Source: Clostridium sp. D53t1_180928_C8 (GTDB taxonomy: Bacteria; Bacillota; Clostridia; Clostridiales; Clostridiaceae). Taken from it: a stretch of DNA of 34,252 bases. Numbering within the stretch: the stretch's first letter is position 1; every line of letters begins with the position of its first letter. The notes beneath the pieces are model-generated. The model was given only the letters and a program-made list of their open reading frames with translations, was not told where the DNA came from and made no database searches. Made by a program: the position numbers and the translations under genes. The DNA lies in NCBI RefSeq assembly GCF_015667795.1, contig NZ_JADPEL010000036.1:1-34252 (forward strand), in the 5' to 3' direction. This document shows positions 6,743-15,136 of the stretch, piece after piece.

Positions 6743-7402
6743 ATGAAATTTAAAAAATTAATTTATATATTTAGTGCTTGTATCCTAACTATCTTATTAA
6801 TCATTGGAGTATCTACTATTGGAAAAGAAATAAATATAGATTTTAGTTTAGAAGCATTAAGAGGGTGGATTGAAGGAAATCCATTATCAGAAGTTTTTTT
6901 TATAGTTTTATGGAGTATTAGACTTATAGCATTTATTCCAGGTGTAACTTTAATGCTTTTAGGAGGATTAATTTTTGAGCCTAATAAGGCGTTTATGCTA
7001 TCTTTACTAGGAATTGTTATTAGTGATGCTATTGTATTTGCTATAGCAAGAGTAAAAATATTAAGTGGTTTGAGAAAAAGAATAGAAAATAAATATCCAG
7101 AAGTCATAAGTCTTTTAGAGGCATATAATTATAAGATTCTAGGAATAGGGGTTTTATGTCCAGTTGCACCAACAGATGCAATAGTATTCTTATCATCTTA
7201 TATGGGAATTAGTTTTTTGAAATTTCTTCTAGTGTTTATTGGAGCTAATTTACCAGCATTATTTTTATATAGCTATTTAGGGCAAAGTTTTGATGGATCA
7301 ATATTTAACACAATAATGATAGTTGTAACATTAACAATAACAGGAATATTTTCAGTTAAGCTATGGAATGAGTTGAAAGGTAAATTAGTTCATGAAAATT
7401 AA
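6743..7402 (+). CDS. TVP38/TMEM64 (DedA/VTT-like) membrane protein
   Basis: A 219-residue integral membrane protein of the VTT/DedA-like family, members of which are linked to lipid translocation and membrane homeostasis. It has an N-terminal membrane segment (about 5-25), the family signature region RLIAFIPGVTLMLLGGLIFEP (57-77) with the amphipathic re-entrant pattern, a second related segment PVAPTDAIVFLSSYMGISF (142-160), and two further membrane helices near the C-terminus. AGGAGTGAT precedes the ATG. It is monocistronic and convergent with the CLC gene through a shared terminator. Its substrate is not predictable. Confidence 0.85.
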   Translation: MKFKKLIYIFSACILTILLIIGVSTIGKEINIDFSLEALRGWIEGNPLSEVFFIVLWSIRLIAFIPGVTLMLLGGLIFEPNKAFMLSLLGIVISDAIVFAIARVKILSGLRKRIENKYPEVISLLEAYNYKILGIGVLCPVAPTDAIVFLSSYMGISFLKFLLVFIGANLPALFLYSYLGQSFDGSIFNTIMIVVTLTITGIFSVKLWNELKGKLVHEN

Positions 7403-7413
7403 GGCATAAAAAG

Positions 7414-7446
7414 TGGCAAATTAATTACCGTAAAATTAATTTGCCA
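7414..7446. terminator. Bidirectional terminator between TVP38-like and CLC genes
   Basis: TGGCAAATTAATT (7414-7426) and AATTAATTTGCCA (7434-7446) form a perfect 13-bp stem. On the - strand it is followed by CTTTTTA, so it serves best for the CLC gene; T-richness on the + side is weaker. Confidence 0.8.
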
Positions 7447-7454
7447 TTTAATAT

Positions 7455-9005
7455 TTATTCAATAGTAGTTAATGAGTCCATTAATTCTCTAACTTTCCAT
7501 TCATCCTTTAAATCAGTCATTGTTAGAAGGGTATCCCCAGCGCGAATAATAGTATTACCTTTTGGTACTATAGAATCCTCACCACGTTTTATGGAAACAA
7601 TAAGTGTATTTTCAGGTAAATTAAGAGAACTTATACTAGTCTTTTCTATTTTTGAACCAAAATGAACTACATTTGTAATAATTAATTTTTTGTTGCTATG
7701 ACTATGATAATCATTAATATTATTTTTAAGTAAAAGTCCTTCAAGTAATGAATCATATATAGGAGCACTTTTTAATAAGTCTGCAACTATATATGCAATT
7801 ATAGATACTATTGTTAATGATAGTAAATGAGTAAATGAACCAGTCATTTCTGTAATAAGTATTATACCAGTAATAGGTGCTCTAACTATTGCTGTAAAGT
7901 ATCCTGCCATAGATAGTATTATAAAATTATTAAAAAGAGCAGGGCTGATTCCAAGATAGTTTATAGCTATATATCCAAATACAGCTCCGAATGTTCCTCC
8001 TATAATAAGAAGTGGGAAGAATATTCCACCAGGTGCACCAGAACCAAAGCTTATTATTGAAAATAAAAATTTAGCAACTAATATTAATAATAAAAGTCCT
8101 AATGTAGACGTTAGGTTAAGTTCTTCAATAACAGCATGACCACCACATAAAACTACAGGAAATAATAAACCTAATATACCAGCAAGCGAAAATGGAATCA
8201 TTAGTTTAATTGAAGTAGAGCATTTTATTTTTGCATAAATGTCTTGTGCTTTTAATGTAAGCCAATTATAAAAAGCACCAAAAGCTCCAAGTAAAATACC
8301 CAATAGTAACAACAGCCAATAATCATATAGTGGTATAGGGATAGTATCAGCAAAATTAAACACAGGGTCTAGACCAAAAAATTGCTTAGAAATAAAATCA
8401 GCAGCTACAGCAGACGTTATAGTTGCTAATAGAACTAATGGAGAAAAATATTTATATATTTCTTCAAGTGAAAATAATACTCCAGATAATGGAGCGTTAA
8501 AGGCTGCAGCAAGACCTGCAGTAGCACCACTGCTTATAAGTAATCTTCTTTCTAATCTAGTACTATTAAATTTTTTACTTACTATGTCACCTGTACATGC
8601 GCCAAGTTGAACAGATGGACCTTCCCTTCCTAATGATAGACCGGATATGATAGATAATGTACCACCTATAAATTTATTAATAATTATAGAAATTGGTCTA
8701 TTTTTTAAATATCCACCCATAACACCTTTAACATGTGGTATACCACTACCACCAATATAAGGTTCTCTATCAATAAGTTTACCAACTATAAAGGCTAAAA
8801 CTATTAAAACTATGAACCATAAAGGTATAAGATATTTATGGGTTTTTATAAAGTTATAAATAAGGAATGCAAAATCTTCAGCATATGATAAGGCAAAACG
8901 GTATAGAACAACTATAAATGAAGTTATTATACCAACTAAAAGTCCTTTCAAAACTAATTTTACATTTCTTTCTTCTGCATGCGTAATTACATCGAAGTTT
9001 TTCAT
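7455..9005 (-). CDS. CLC-family chloride/proton antiporter with C-terminal TrkA-C (RCK_C) domain
   Basis: A 516-residue membrane protein of the CLC family. The chloride-selectivity motifs are GSGIP (86-90), GREGP (126-130, with the gating Glu128) and GSGAPGGIFFP in the C-terminal half. A Glu pair at 181-182 (SLEEIYKYF) matches the internal proton glutamate of E. coli ClcA, so exchange rather than passive channel activity is predicted. After the membrane part, residues from about 440 form a TrkA-C ligand-binding domain (LIVSIKRGEDSIVPKGNTII). GAGGTGAT precedes the ATG. It is divergent from a K+ channel gene across 110 bases, which suggests linked ion homeostasis, for instance acid resistance. 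Confidence 0.95.
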   Translation of the reverse strand: MKNFDVITHAEERNVKLVLKGLLVGIITSFIVVLYRFALSYAEDFAFLIYNFIKTHKYLIPLWFIVLIVLAFIVGKLIDREPYIGGSGIPHVKGVMGGYLKNRPISIIINKFIGGTLSIISGLSLGREGPSVQLGACTGDIVSKKFNSTRLERRLLISSGATAGLAAAFNAPLSGVLFSLEEIYKYFSPLVLLATITSAVAADFISKQFFGLDPVFNFADTIPIPLYDYWLLLLLGILLGAFGAFYNWLTLKAQDIYAKIKCSTSIKLMIPFSLAGILGLLFPVVLCGGHAVIEELNLTSTLGLLLLILVAKFLFSIISFGSGAPGGIFFPLLIIGGTFGAVFGYIAINYLGISPALFNNFIILSMAGYFTAIVRAPITGIILITEMTGSFTHLLSLTIVSIIAYIVADLLKSAPIYDSLLEGLLLKNNINDYHSHSNKKLIITNVVHFGSKIEKTSISSLNLPENTLIVSIKRGEDSIVPKGNTIIRAGDTLLTMTDLKDEWKVRELMDSLTTIE

Positions 9006-9024
9006 TTTATTATCACCTCAAAAT

Positions 9025-9100
9025 ATAGTATAACTTTTTTATAATATATAGGAAAGTATATAAATAGTATAATTTTTTTATAATACATAGGAAAGTATAT
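9025..9100. repeat. Tandem 37-bp direct repeat in the CLC/K+ channel intergenic region
   Basis: Copies at 9025-9061 and 9064-9100 differ at only two positions. Each contains a T-run followed by TATAAT and ends in AGGAAAGTATAT. The unit is 39 bases with a two-base spacer. The second copy runs to 15 bases before the K+ channel ATG. It is a duplicated promoter or regulator-binding segment. Confidence 0.85.
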
Positions 9101-9115
9101 GAAAAGGAGAAAAAG

Positions 9116-10006
9116 ATGGGAAAAATATTTATAATTATTTCAACAGTACTATTATTAATTATTATAGGAACAAGAAATGCTAAAAATAACAGAAGACTTT
9201 TTACTTCACTTAAGAGATTAATAAAAGAAATAAATAGTGTTTATAAAGATTTATTTAAAGATATGTCTATACTTAAAAGAATAACTCAAGGTGGATTAAT
9301 AATAGGGGCGGAAATATTTATAGCGATAGCAGTTTCTACAGCTGTTATAAAGCATATAGATACATATACAAATTTTATTATAGATTTAATAATAAAATTA
9401 ATTATAATTTTTGTAAGTTTAGTAATTATACATTTTTGTATGGGATATATACTTCTTGCAACTGTTAAAATTCATAAATTTATATATGGGGTAGAAAATA
9501 AAAATGTCAAGGTAGATTTACTTTTAAGTTATTTTATTATAAGTACATATTTCACTGTGTTATTAGTTTTCCCACATCAATTTAAAGAATCATATAGAAT
9601 TGGGCTTTTAGGAGTTGCTATATGTTATTTATTAAATATTAGAGTATTAGTAATGCTAATGACTAATCCACATAATATAAAGAGTAAAAATCAAGAAGGC
9701 GCTAGCTTTAGTAGAATTATAATAGCAGCTATACTTATTGTAGTTTTAATAGTACTTAACTTATATTTAGCGGTTTGTTTTGTTAGCGGAAGTGATAAAG
9801 AGGCATTTACTAACTCTCCTAGTTATTTTGATTTATTTTATTATACTATAATAACATTTACTACTGTTGGATATGGAGATATAGTTCCAATAACTATAGA
9901 AGCAAAATTTGTAAGTATTTTAATATCACTTACAAATATAATATGTATAACTGTATTTTTAAGTACGATTTTATCATATAGAGATAAGGTTGAAGATGAT
10001 ATATAA
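9116..10006 (+). CDS. Potassium channel protein (Ion_trans_2 pore)
   Basis: A 296-residue membrane protein that ends in a K+ channel pore module: an outer helix (about 197-222), the selectivity filter TTVGYGD (249-255) and an inner helix (about 262-287). The first part adds about four hydrophobic segments (residues 2-18, 58-78, 90-120 and 135-180), so the layout is about six helices without an obvious Arg/Lys-rich S4. No RCK or cyclic-nucleotide domain is present. AAAAGGAG precedes the ATG. It shares a repeat-containing intergenic region with the CLC antiporter on the other strand. Confidence 0.9.
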   Translation: MGKIFIIISTVLLLIIIGTRNAKNNRRLFTSLKRLIKEINSVYKDLFKDMSILKRITQGGLIIGAEIFIAIAVSTAVIKHIDTYTNFIIDLIIKLIIIFVSLVIIHFCMGYILLATVKIHKFIYGVENKNVKVDLLLSYFIISTYFTVLLVFPHQFKESYRIGLLGVAICYLLNIRVLVMLMTNPHNIKSKNQEGASFSRIIIAAILIVVLIVLNLYLAVCFVSGSDKEAFTNSPSYFDLFYYTIITFTTVGYGDIVPITIEAKFVSILISLTNIICITVFLSTILSYRDKVEDDI

Positions 10007-10041
10007 TTTAATTATTATAAAGATATAAAGGAGGATAAAAA

Positions 10042-12051
10042 GTGCAAGAATTAAGTCATGGATGCACGTTAGATTGTGCTGATTGTTGTAAGTTTAAGAT
10101 ATATGTAGATAAAAATGAAATTATAAAAATAGAAGGAGATAAAGAACATCCATATACTAAAGGTTTTATATGTAAGAAGGGATTAGCTCATATAAATAGA
10201 GCAAAGCATGAAAGAAGAATATATAAGCCGTTACTTAAAGTTAATGGAGAATGGAAGGAGATTGAATTTAATAAAGCTATAGATATTATGGCGAAAAAAT
10301 TAAATGAGTATAAAAACGAATTTGGAAGTAAATCAATTTTATATTATGAGCAATATGGAAATGGAGCTTTGTTAAAAAGCATAGCAGAAAAATTCTTTAA
10401 CTTTTTTGGTGGAGTTAGTTTACCAAAGGGAGGGCCTTGTTGGAGTGCTGGAATTGCAGCACAAAAGTTAGACTTTGGTGATTCTAGAAGTCACTCGTTA
10501 GACGATATGATTAACAGTAAAAACATATTTGTATGGGGAAAGAATCCAGCAAATACTACTATACATACTATGCAAAGTATTAGAAAAGCTAAAGCTAATG
10601 GAAGTAAAGTTATAGTAATAGATCCAATTGAAACATCTACTGCAAAATTAGCAGATAAATATGTTAGGATAAAACCTAATGGAGATTTAGCCCTAGCATT
10701 AGCAATGGGAAAAATAATAATTGAAAATAATTTACATGATGAAGAATATATAAGTTTATATGTTAATGGATTTGAAGCTTATAAAAAATATTTATTATCA
10801 TTAAATATTGAAGAATTATCCTATGAATGTGGTATAAATATAAGTGAAATTACTGAAATTACAAATATGTATTGTGAAAAGTATTCTACTGTTTTACTAG
10901 GGTTTGGAATTCAAAAGTACAAAAATGGTGGGAAAGTTATTAGAACAATAGATGCTTTAGGAGCTATAACAGGCCAGATAGGCTTTAGTGGAGGTGGAAT
11001 AAATTATGCTAACAAAGTATATCCTAATATATTAAATAGTGATCCTTATAATAGTGAAAGATTTGTTTCAAACAGATATTTTTATGTTAGTGAAATTAGT
11101 GAATTTATAGAAAAATGCTGTTTGGGAAGTACATACTATAAAAATGATATTTTTGTAACGTGTAAAGATGAGGATAATTGTTATGAATTAAATATACCTA
11201 TAAAAATGGCTGTAATAACTAAAAGCAATTTAATAAATCAGCTTCCTAATATAAGCAAATTAAAAGAAGTATTATCGCAAGTGGATTTTAAGGTGTGTTT
11301 TGATATGTTTATGACTGACACAGCTAAAGAATGTGATTTATTTATACCAGTAACAAGCCAGCTTGAAAGTGAAGATTTATTATTTAGTTCTATGATGAAC
11401 CCATATTTAATTTATAATGAAAAAGCAATAGAACCAAGAGAAGAGGTAATGGATGAATATTATTTCTTTATGGAGTTAGCTAAAAAATTAGAAATAAAAG
11501 ATTATCCATATGTAATAAAGAGAGAATATTTAGAGAAAGTGATAAGTCCTTTAAAAAGTAATAATAGTGATATAAACTTAGAGTATTTAAAAAATAATTA
11601 TTTTACACTTCATGAGGATATTGCTTGGAAAGATAAAAAATTTGCAAATGAAAGTGGGAAATTTGAGATTATAAGATTTGATGATAGTGATAAAAAAATA
11701 TATGTTGATAAAAAAGAGGATAAATTAAGATTGTTAACTAATCATGGTAGAGATAGTTTATCAAGTCAGCATTTTATGGATGAAGAGGGCATTGCTATAG
11801 CTTATATTAACGAAGGAAGTGCAAAGATATTTAATATAGATAATGAAGAAATAGTATGCTTAAAATCTGATAATGGACAAGTTGATGTTAAAATAAGATT
11901 AGATAATTCTATTGGTAATAACATAGTAATGATGTTTGTTGGATGGTGGGAAAGACATGGAAATCCTAATTTCTTAACTAGTAGTGGTATATCCGATATT
12001 GGGGGACAAATTACTTATAATGAAACCTTTGTAGAAATAATAAAAAAGTAA
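10042..12051 (+). CDS. Molybdopterin-dependent oxidoreductase (DMSO reductase family)
   Basis: A 669-residue enzyme of the bis-molybdopterin family. The N-terminus carries one [4Fe-4S] site, Cys8-x3-Cys12-x3-Cys16-x27-Cys44. The molybdopterin fold follows, with GGPCWSAG (131-138), where Cys133 sits where formate dehydrogenases hold SeCys/Cys, so it is a likely metal ligand; VWGKNPANTT and VIDPIETSTAKLAD are typical cofactor-binding motifs. The C-terminal MopB domain (about 560-669) contains NHGRDSLSSQH. GTG is the start, with AAAGGAGG eight bases upstream. No signal peptide, electron-transfer partner or cofactor-synthesis gene is adjacent. The substrate is unknown. Confidence 0.88.
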   Translation: MQELSHGCTLDCADCCKFKIYVDKNEIIKIEGDKEHPYTKGFICKKGLAHINRAKHERRIYKPLLKVNGEWKEIEFNKAIDIMAKKLNEYKNEFGSKSILYYEQYGNGALLKSIAEKFFNFFGGVSLPKGGPCWSAGIAAQKLDFGDSRSHSLDDMINSKNIFVWGKNPANTTIHTMQSIRKAKANGSKVIVIDPIETSTAKLADKYVRIKPNGDLALALAMGKIIIENNLHDEEYISLYVNGFEAYKKYLLSLNIEELSYECGINISEITEITNMYCEKYSTVLLGFGIQKYKNGGKVIRTIDALGAITGQIGFSGGGINYANKVYPNILNSDPYNSERFVSNRYFYVSEISEFIEKCCLGSTYYKNDIFVTCKDEDNCYELNIPIKMAVITKSNLINQLPNISKLKEVLSQVDFKVCFDMFMTDTAKECDLFIPVTSQLESEDLLFSSMMNPYLIYNEKAIEPREEVMDEYYFFMELAKKLEIKDYPYVIKREYLEKVISPLKSNNSDINLEYLKNNYFTLHEDIAWKDKKFANESGKFEIIRFDDSDKKIYVDKKEDKLRLLTNHGRDSLSSQHFMDEEGIAIAYINEGSAKIFNIDNEEIVCLKSDNGQVDVKIRLDNSIGNNIVMMFVGWWERHGNPNFLTSSGISDIGGQITYNETFVEIIKK

Positions 12052-12065
12052 TAATTAAATTTATG

Positions 12066-12098
12066 AAAAAATCAGCAATTTGAAGTGCTGATTTTTAT
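12066..12098 (+). terminator. Terminator after the molybdopterin oxidoreductase gene
   Basis: AAAAATCAGCA (12067-12077) and TGCTGATTTTT (12086-12096) form an 11-bp stem with an eight-base loop and a T-rich tail. Confidence 0.85.
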
Positions 12099-12153
12099 TT
12101 TATATAAAAATTAATAGACAAAAACAAATAAAAGCACTAAATTAGCAAACTTA

Positions 12154-12205
12154 AATAAAAAATATCTATAATATAGTAGACAAAAATAAAAAATATCCAT
12201 ATAAT
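12154..12205 (+). promoter_or_regulatory. Promoter with a repeated AT-rich block
   Basis: TAGACA (12177-12182) and TATAAT (12200-12205) are 17 bases apart upstream of the DUF2087 regulator gene. A 17-base block AATAAAAAATATCTATA (12154-12170) recurs with one change at 12185-12201, in the promoter spacer. The repeat may be an autoregulatory site. Confidence 0.55.
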
Positions 12206-12228
12206 TATATTAAAAGGAGTGAGAAAAA

Positions 12229-12999
12229 ATGAGTAAAGATAATAAAACTGAGTTATGGGATTCAAGTATTGAAGAAATACAAAAAGCATATATAGAGAAA
12301 GAAGAATATTATAAATGTTTAATTTGTAATGAAGTTTATACAAAGGGAAGAATTTATGAAGATGATTCATATTTATACGATGCTAAAAAGGCTACGGAGA
12401 TTCATATAAATAAAAATCATAAGTCTATGCTAGAATATTTATTAAATATGAATACAGCTTATATAGGTATTACAGAAGTGCAAAGAGAATTAATAATATT
12501 GATTTCACAAGGATTAACTGATAAAGAAATAGCTACTAAACTAGGTGTAGCTACATCAACAGTAAGAAATCACAGATATAAATTAAGAGAAAAAGAAAAG
12601 CAGGCAAAATTATTTTTAGCAATGATGAATTTATTATCTTCTAATACAAATAAGAATATATGTAAAATGGATAATGAAGAAATATGTGATGCCCATGCAG
12701 GAGCAACAACATTAGATGATAGATTTAATATTACCGATAAGGAAAAAATACAAACAATTAAAAGTTATATGACAGAAGAAGGAGCACTTAAAAACTTTCC
12801 AGCAAAGGAGAAGAAAAAGATTATTATTTTAGAAGAAATAATGCAAAATTTTTCAAAAGGAAAGATTTATTCAGAAAAAGAAATAAATAGAATTTTAAAA
12901 CGAATATATGAAGATAATGCTACTATAAGAAGATATCTAATTGAATATGGTTTTTTAGATAGATCAAATGATTGTAGCAAGTATTGGGTAAAAGAATAA
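12229..12999 (+). CDS. LuxR-type HTH regulator with zinc-finger-like N-terminus and DUF2087 domain
   Basis: A 256-residue predicted transcription factor. Cys30, Cys33, His59 and His64 (CLIC ... HINKNH) make a possible zinc site. Residues about 80-125 hold a LuxR/GerE-type helix-turn-helix (QGLTDKEIATKLGVATSTVR). A Lys/Asn-rich linker leads to a C-terminal DUF2087 domain (about 190-256: FPAKEKKKIIILEEI through RRYLIEYGFLDR), a winged-helix-like module of unknown role. AAAAGGAGTG precedes the ATG. The GNAT gene follows 12 bases after the stop, so the pair is an operon. Confidence 0.85.
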   Translation: MSKDNKTELWDSSIEEIQKAYIEKEEYYKCLICNEVYTKGRIYEDDSYLYDAKKATEIHINKNHKSMLEYLLNMNTAYIGITEVQRELIILISQGLTDKEIATKLGVATSTVRNHRYKLREKEKQAKLFLAMMNLLSSNTNKNICKMDNEEICDAHAGATTLDDRFNITDKEKIQTIKSYMTEEGALKNFPAKEKKKIIILEEIMQNFSKGKIYSEKEINRILKRIYEDNATIRRYLIEYGFLDRSNDCSKYWVKE

Positions 13000-13011
13000 A
13001 GGATGTTAAAA

Positions 13012-13902
13012 ATGACAAATAGTATTGAAAATAAAATATATTTTAAAAAATATATAGAAATGAATAGTATGGAAAAAGGATTAGCATTACATTTTATTAA
13101 TTTAAAAAATAAAGATATTGATTCTATTAACAAGCTTGATGAGATATCATGTGGGAAAATATATGATAATGGAAATGGTGTAATATTTGCATTTAATAGT
13201 AAAGAGGTAATAGGTAAGATATCTATAGTTTTGGAATGTATAAAACCATTAGGTACTTCCTTTATTCATAATATAGAAATTAAAGATGAATTAGAAGATA
13301 GAGATGACTTTTTAATTTTGTTAATTAAAGAAGGAAAAGAGCTTGCAGATAGTTATGGAGCTAAAAGTGTTAAGTTAGGAATAAGGAATAATACTATATT
13401 AAATACTTTGAAAAAAATTAATTTATATAGAGATTATTCTGCAATAAAAATGAAGTTAAATGATAAATCAATTAAAGAAGATGTTTTAGTTTTAGAAGAA
13501 TTAACAGTAGAAAATTCACAAAAGTATCTTCAAGTTTTTAATGATTCATTTAGTGATATGCCTCATGGAACATGGTTAGATAATGAAGGGCTTAATAGAT
13601 ATATAAATAGTAAAGAAGAAAATAACTATTATTTTATGGTAAAAAATGATGATAGTATAATAGGATTTATGAATTGTGAAATAGAAATTAATGAAGGTAT
13701 GTTTGATATAGGGCTATGTAAAAGATATAGAGGAAAAGGCTTAGGAAAAAAACTTTTAGAGACTGCTATACAATTCTTAAATAATAAAAATGTAAATAAT
13801 ATAGCATTAATAGTAATAGAAAAAAATAAAATTGCATATGAAATGTATAAAAAGAGAGGCTTTATTAAAGAAAATACCATAAGTGAATGGATAGAACTAT
13901 AA
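13012..13902 (+). CDS. GNAT-family N-acetyltransferase
   Basis: A 296-residue acetyl-CoA-dependent acetyltransferase. The ATG at 13012 is preferred to the one at 13003 because AAAGGA (12998-13003) then stands eight bases away. The C-terminal half is a complete GNAT domain, with motif A RYRGKGLGKKLL (acetyl-CoA pyrophosphate loop), ALIVIEKN, and A-x-MYKKRGF of motif B. The N-terminal half (1-155) resembles a second, degraded GNAT fold (KEGKELADSYGAKSVKLGI) without a clear P-loop, so the protein may be a tandem GNAT. Cotranscription with the DUF2087 regulator suggests a shared response; the substrate is unknown. Confidence 0.87.
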   Translation: MTNSIENKIYFKKYIEMNSMEKGLALHFINLKNKDIDSINKLDEISCGKIYDNGNGVIFAFNSKEVIGKISIVLECIKPLGTSFIHNIEIKDELEDRDDFLILLIKEGKELADSYGAKSVKLGIRNNTILNTLKKINLYRDYSAIKMKLNDKSIKEDVLVLEELTVENSQKYLQVFNDSFSDMPHGTWLDNEGLNRYINSKEENNYYFMVKNDDSIIGFMNCEIEINEGMFDIGLCKRYRGKGLGKKLLETAIQFLNNKNVNNIALIVIEKNKIAYEMYKKRGFIKENTISEWIEL

Positions 13903-13910
13903 ATATAATA

Positions 13911-13954
13911 AAATCCAAAGATGTAATAAATATATCTTTGGATTTTATTTTTTT
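13911..13954 (+). terminator. Terminator after the GNAT gene
   Basis: AAATCCAAAGAT (13911-13922) and ATCTTTGGATTT (13934-13945) are perfect 12-bp arms followed by a T-rich tail. Confidence 0.88.
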
Positions 13955-14029
13955 AATAATTAAAATTTATATACTTGGGGAAATATATTAATGTACAATC
14001 CATAAATAATTTTAAAGGAGGTGTGGTGG

Positions 14030-14515
14030 ATGCAAGTAAAATTTAAAGGAGCTCCAGTTACACTTGTAGGTGAAAGAATTAAGGTTGGAGATGATGCTCC
14101 AGATTTTTTAGTAGTAGATACTAATTTAAATAGTATTAATTTAAATGATACAAAAGGAAAAAGAATTTTTGTAACAGTGCCATCAATAGATACTCCTGTA
14201 TGTGATAGAGAAGTAAGAAAATTTAATGAAGAAGCAGCTAAACTTAAAGATGTTACAGTATATGTTGTATCTATGGATTTACCATTTGCACAAGTAAGAT
14301 GGTGTGGTAATGCTGGTATAGAAAGAGTAAAAACTGTTTCAGATTATAAACAAAAAAGTTTTGGTAAAAAATATGGTGTATTAATAGAAGAGTTAGGTTT
14401 ATTAACTAGAGCGATCTTTGTAGTAGATGAAAATAATAAAATTAAATATGTAGAATATTGTGAAGAAGTTTCAAGTGAACCTGATTATGAAAGTGCTTTA
14501 AATATTGTAAAATAA
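14030..14515 (+). CDS. tpx: Thiol peroxidase (atypical 2-Cys peroxiredoxin)
   Basis: A 161-residue cytoplasmic peroxidase that reduces hydroperoxides with thioredoxin-type electrons. The TPVCDREVRKF motif holds the peroxidatic Cys58 and RWCGNAG holds the resolving Cys92, the pair that marks the Tpx subfamily; SIDTPVC, DLPFAQ and EPDYESAL are near-identical in wording to E. coli Tpx. The ATG at 14030 is chosen because AAAGGAGGTG ends six bases before it; the GTG at 14021 lies inside that ribosome site. The lone Tpx fits oxygen defence in an anaerobe. A coiled-coil gene follows after 25 bases. Confidence 0.96.
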   Translation: MQVKFKGAPVTLVGERIKVGDDAPDFLVVDTNLNSINLNDTKGKRIFVTVPSIDTPVCDREVRKFNEEAAKLKDVTVYVVSMDLPFAQVRWCGNAGIERVKTVSDYKQKSFGKKYGVLIEELGLLTRAIFVVDENNKIKYVEYCEEVSSEPDYESALNIVK

Positions 14516-14540
14516 CTTTTATTATAAGGAGAGAGTAAAT

Positions 14541-14873
14541 ATGAGCATAAAAGAAACAATAAATGAAATGAAAATACATCATGAAGAAAGAAAAGAAGAA
14601 AGAGAAGAAAGACGTGAAGAAAAGAAGTTTGCTCATGAGATAAAACATCAAATGAAAGAAGAAGTAAAAGAAGAAAAGAAAATTGATAAAGAACTAGCGC
14701 ATGAAGTAAAAAAAGAATTAAAAGAAGAGCATAAAGAATATAAAAAAGATGAAAAAGAAGCAGAAAAATTTGCTAAAAATTTAGATAAAGATATAAGAGA
14801 GTTTGAAAAAGAAGAAAGAAAAGAAGAAAAAGAATATGCTGAATTATTAAAAAAACAAATGGAAAATGAATAA
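14541..14873 (+). CDS. Lys/Glu-rich coiled-coil protein, unknown function
   Basis: A 110-residue protein made almost only of Glu, Lys, Arg, His and Ala, predicted as one long charged helix or coiled coil from residue 10 to the end. There is a loose internal repeat around FAHEIKHQMKEEVKEEKK and LAHEVKKELKEEHKEYKK. No Cys and no membrane segment are present. AAGGAGAGAG precedes the ATG, and it lies 25 bases after tpx with a terminator behind it, so it is probably expressed with tpx. Function is unknown. Confidence 0.72.
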   Translation: MSIKETINEMKIHHEERKEEREERREEKKFAHEIKHQMKEEVKEEKKIDKELAHEVKKELKEEHKEYKKDEKEAEKFAKNLDKDIREFEKEERKEEKEYAELLKKQMENE

Positions 14874-14891
14874 TTAATAATAGATGAGGGT

Positions 14892-14924
14892 AAAAGCATA
14901 AAGTCATAATGATTTTATGCTTTT
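14892..14924 (+). terminator. Terminator after the tpx unit
   Basis: AAAAGCATAAA (14892-14902) and TTTATGCTTTT (14914-14924) are perfect 11-bp arms with the T-run in the 3' arm. Confidence 0.85.
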
Positions 14925-15072
14925 ATATTAATGATTTTGAATGTTATAGAGTAATGATATATAATATTTTTGAAGATATAGCAATAAATTTAGAAGAAAT
15001 ATATATAGATTATATATATTTTAGATAAAATTACAAATAATAGGTTTCATATTTGGAAATATTACATATAGA

Positions 15073-15097
15073 TGAAAACAGTTACAAGGTGTACAAT
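15073..15097 (+). promoter_or_regulatory. Possible cre-like site and -10 upstream of the ABC ATPase
   Basis: TGAAAACAGTTACA (15073-15086) fits the CcpA consensus TGWNANCGNTNNCA except for one central base. TACAAT (15092-15097) may be a -10, but no good -35 is seen at the right distance. Weak evidence. Confidence 0.3.
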
Positions 15098-15136
15098 AAA
15101 TATATCAAGTGAAGTTAATTTATGGGAGGAATAAAA

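Noticed and set aside
10429-10443. Selenocysteine formate dehydrogenase reading of the molybdopterin enzyme
   Set aside because: The ligand codon is a normal TGT Cys with no in-frame TGA, so a SeCys enzyme is not supported.
14648-14899. Ser/Phe-rich - strand frame opposite the coiled-coil gene
   Set aside because: It is the mirror of Lys/Glu codons and has no ribosome site.
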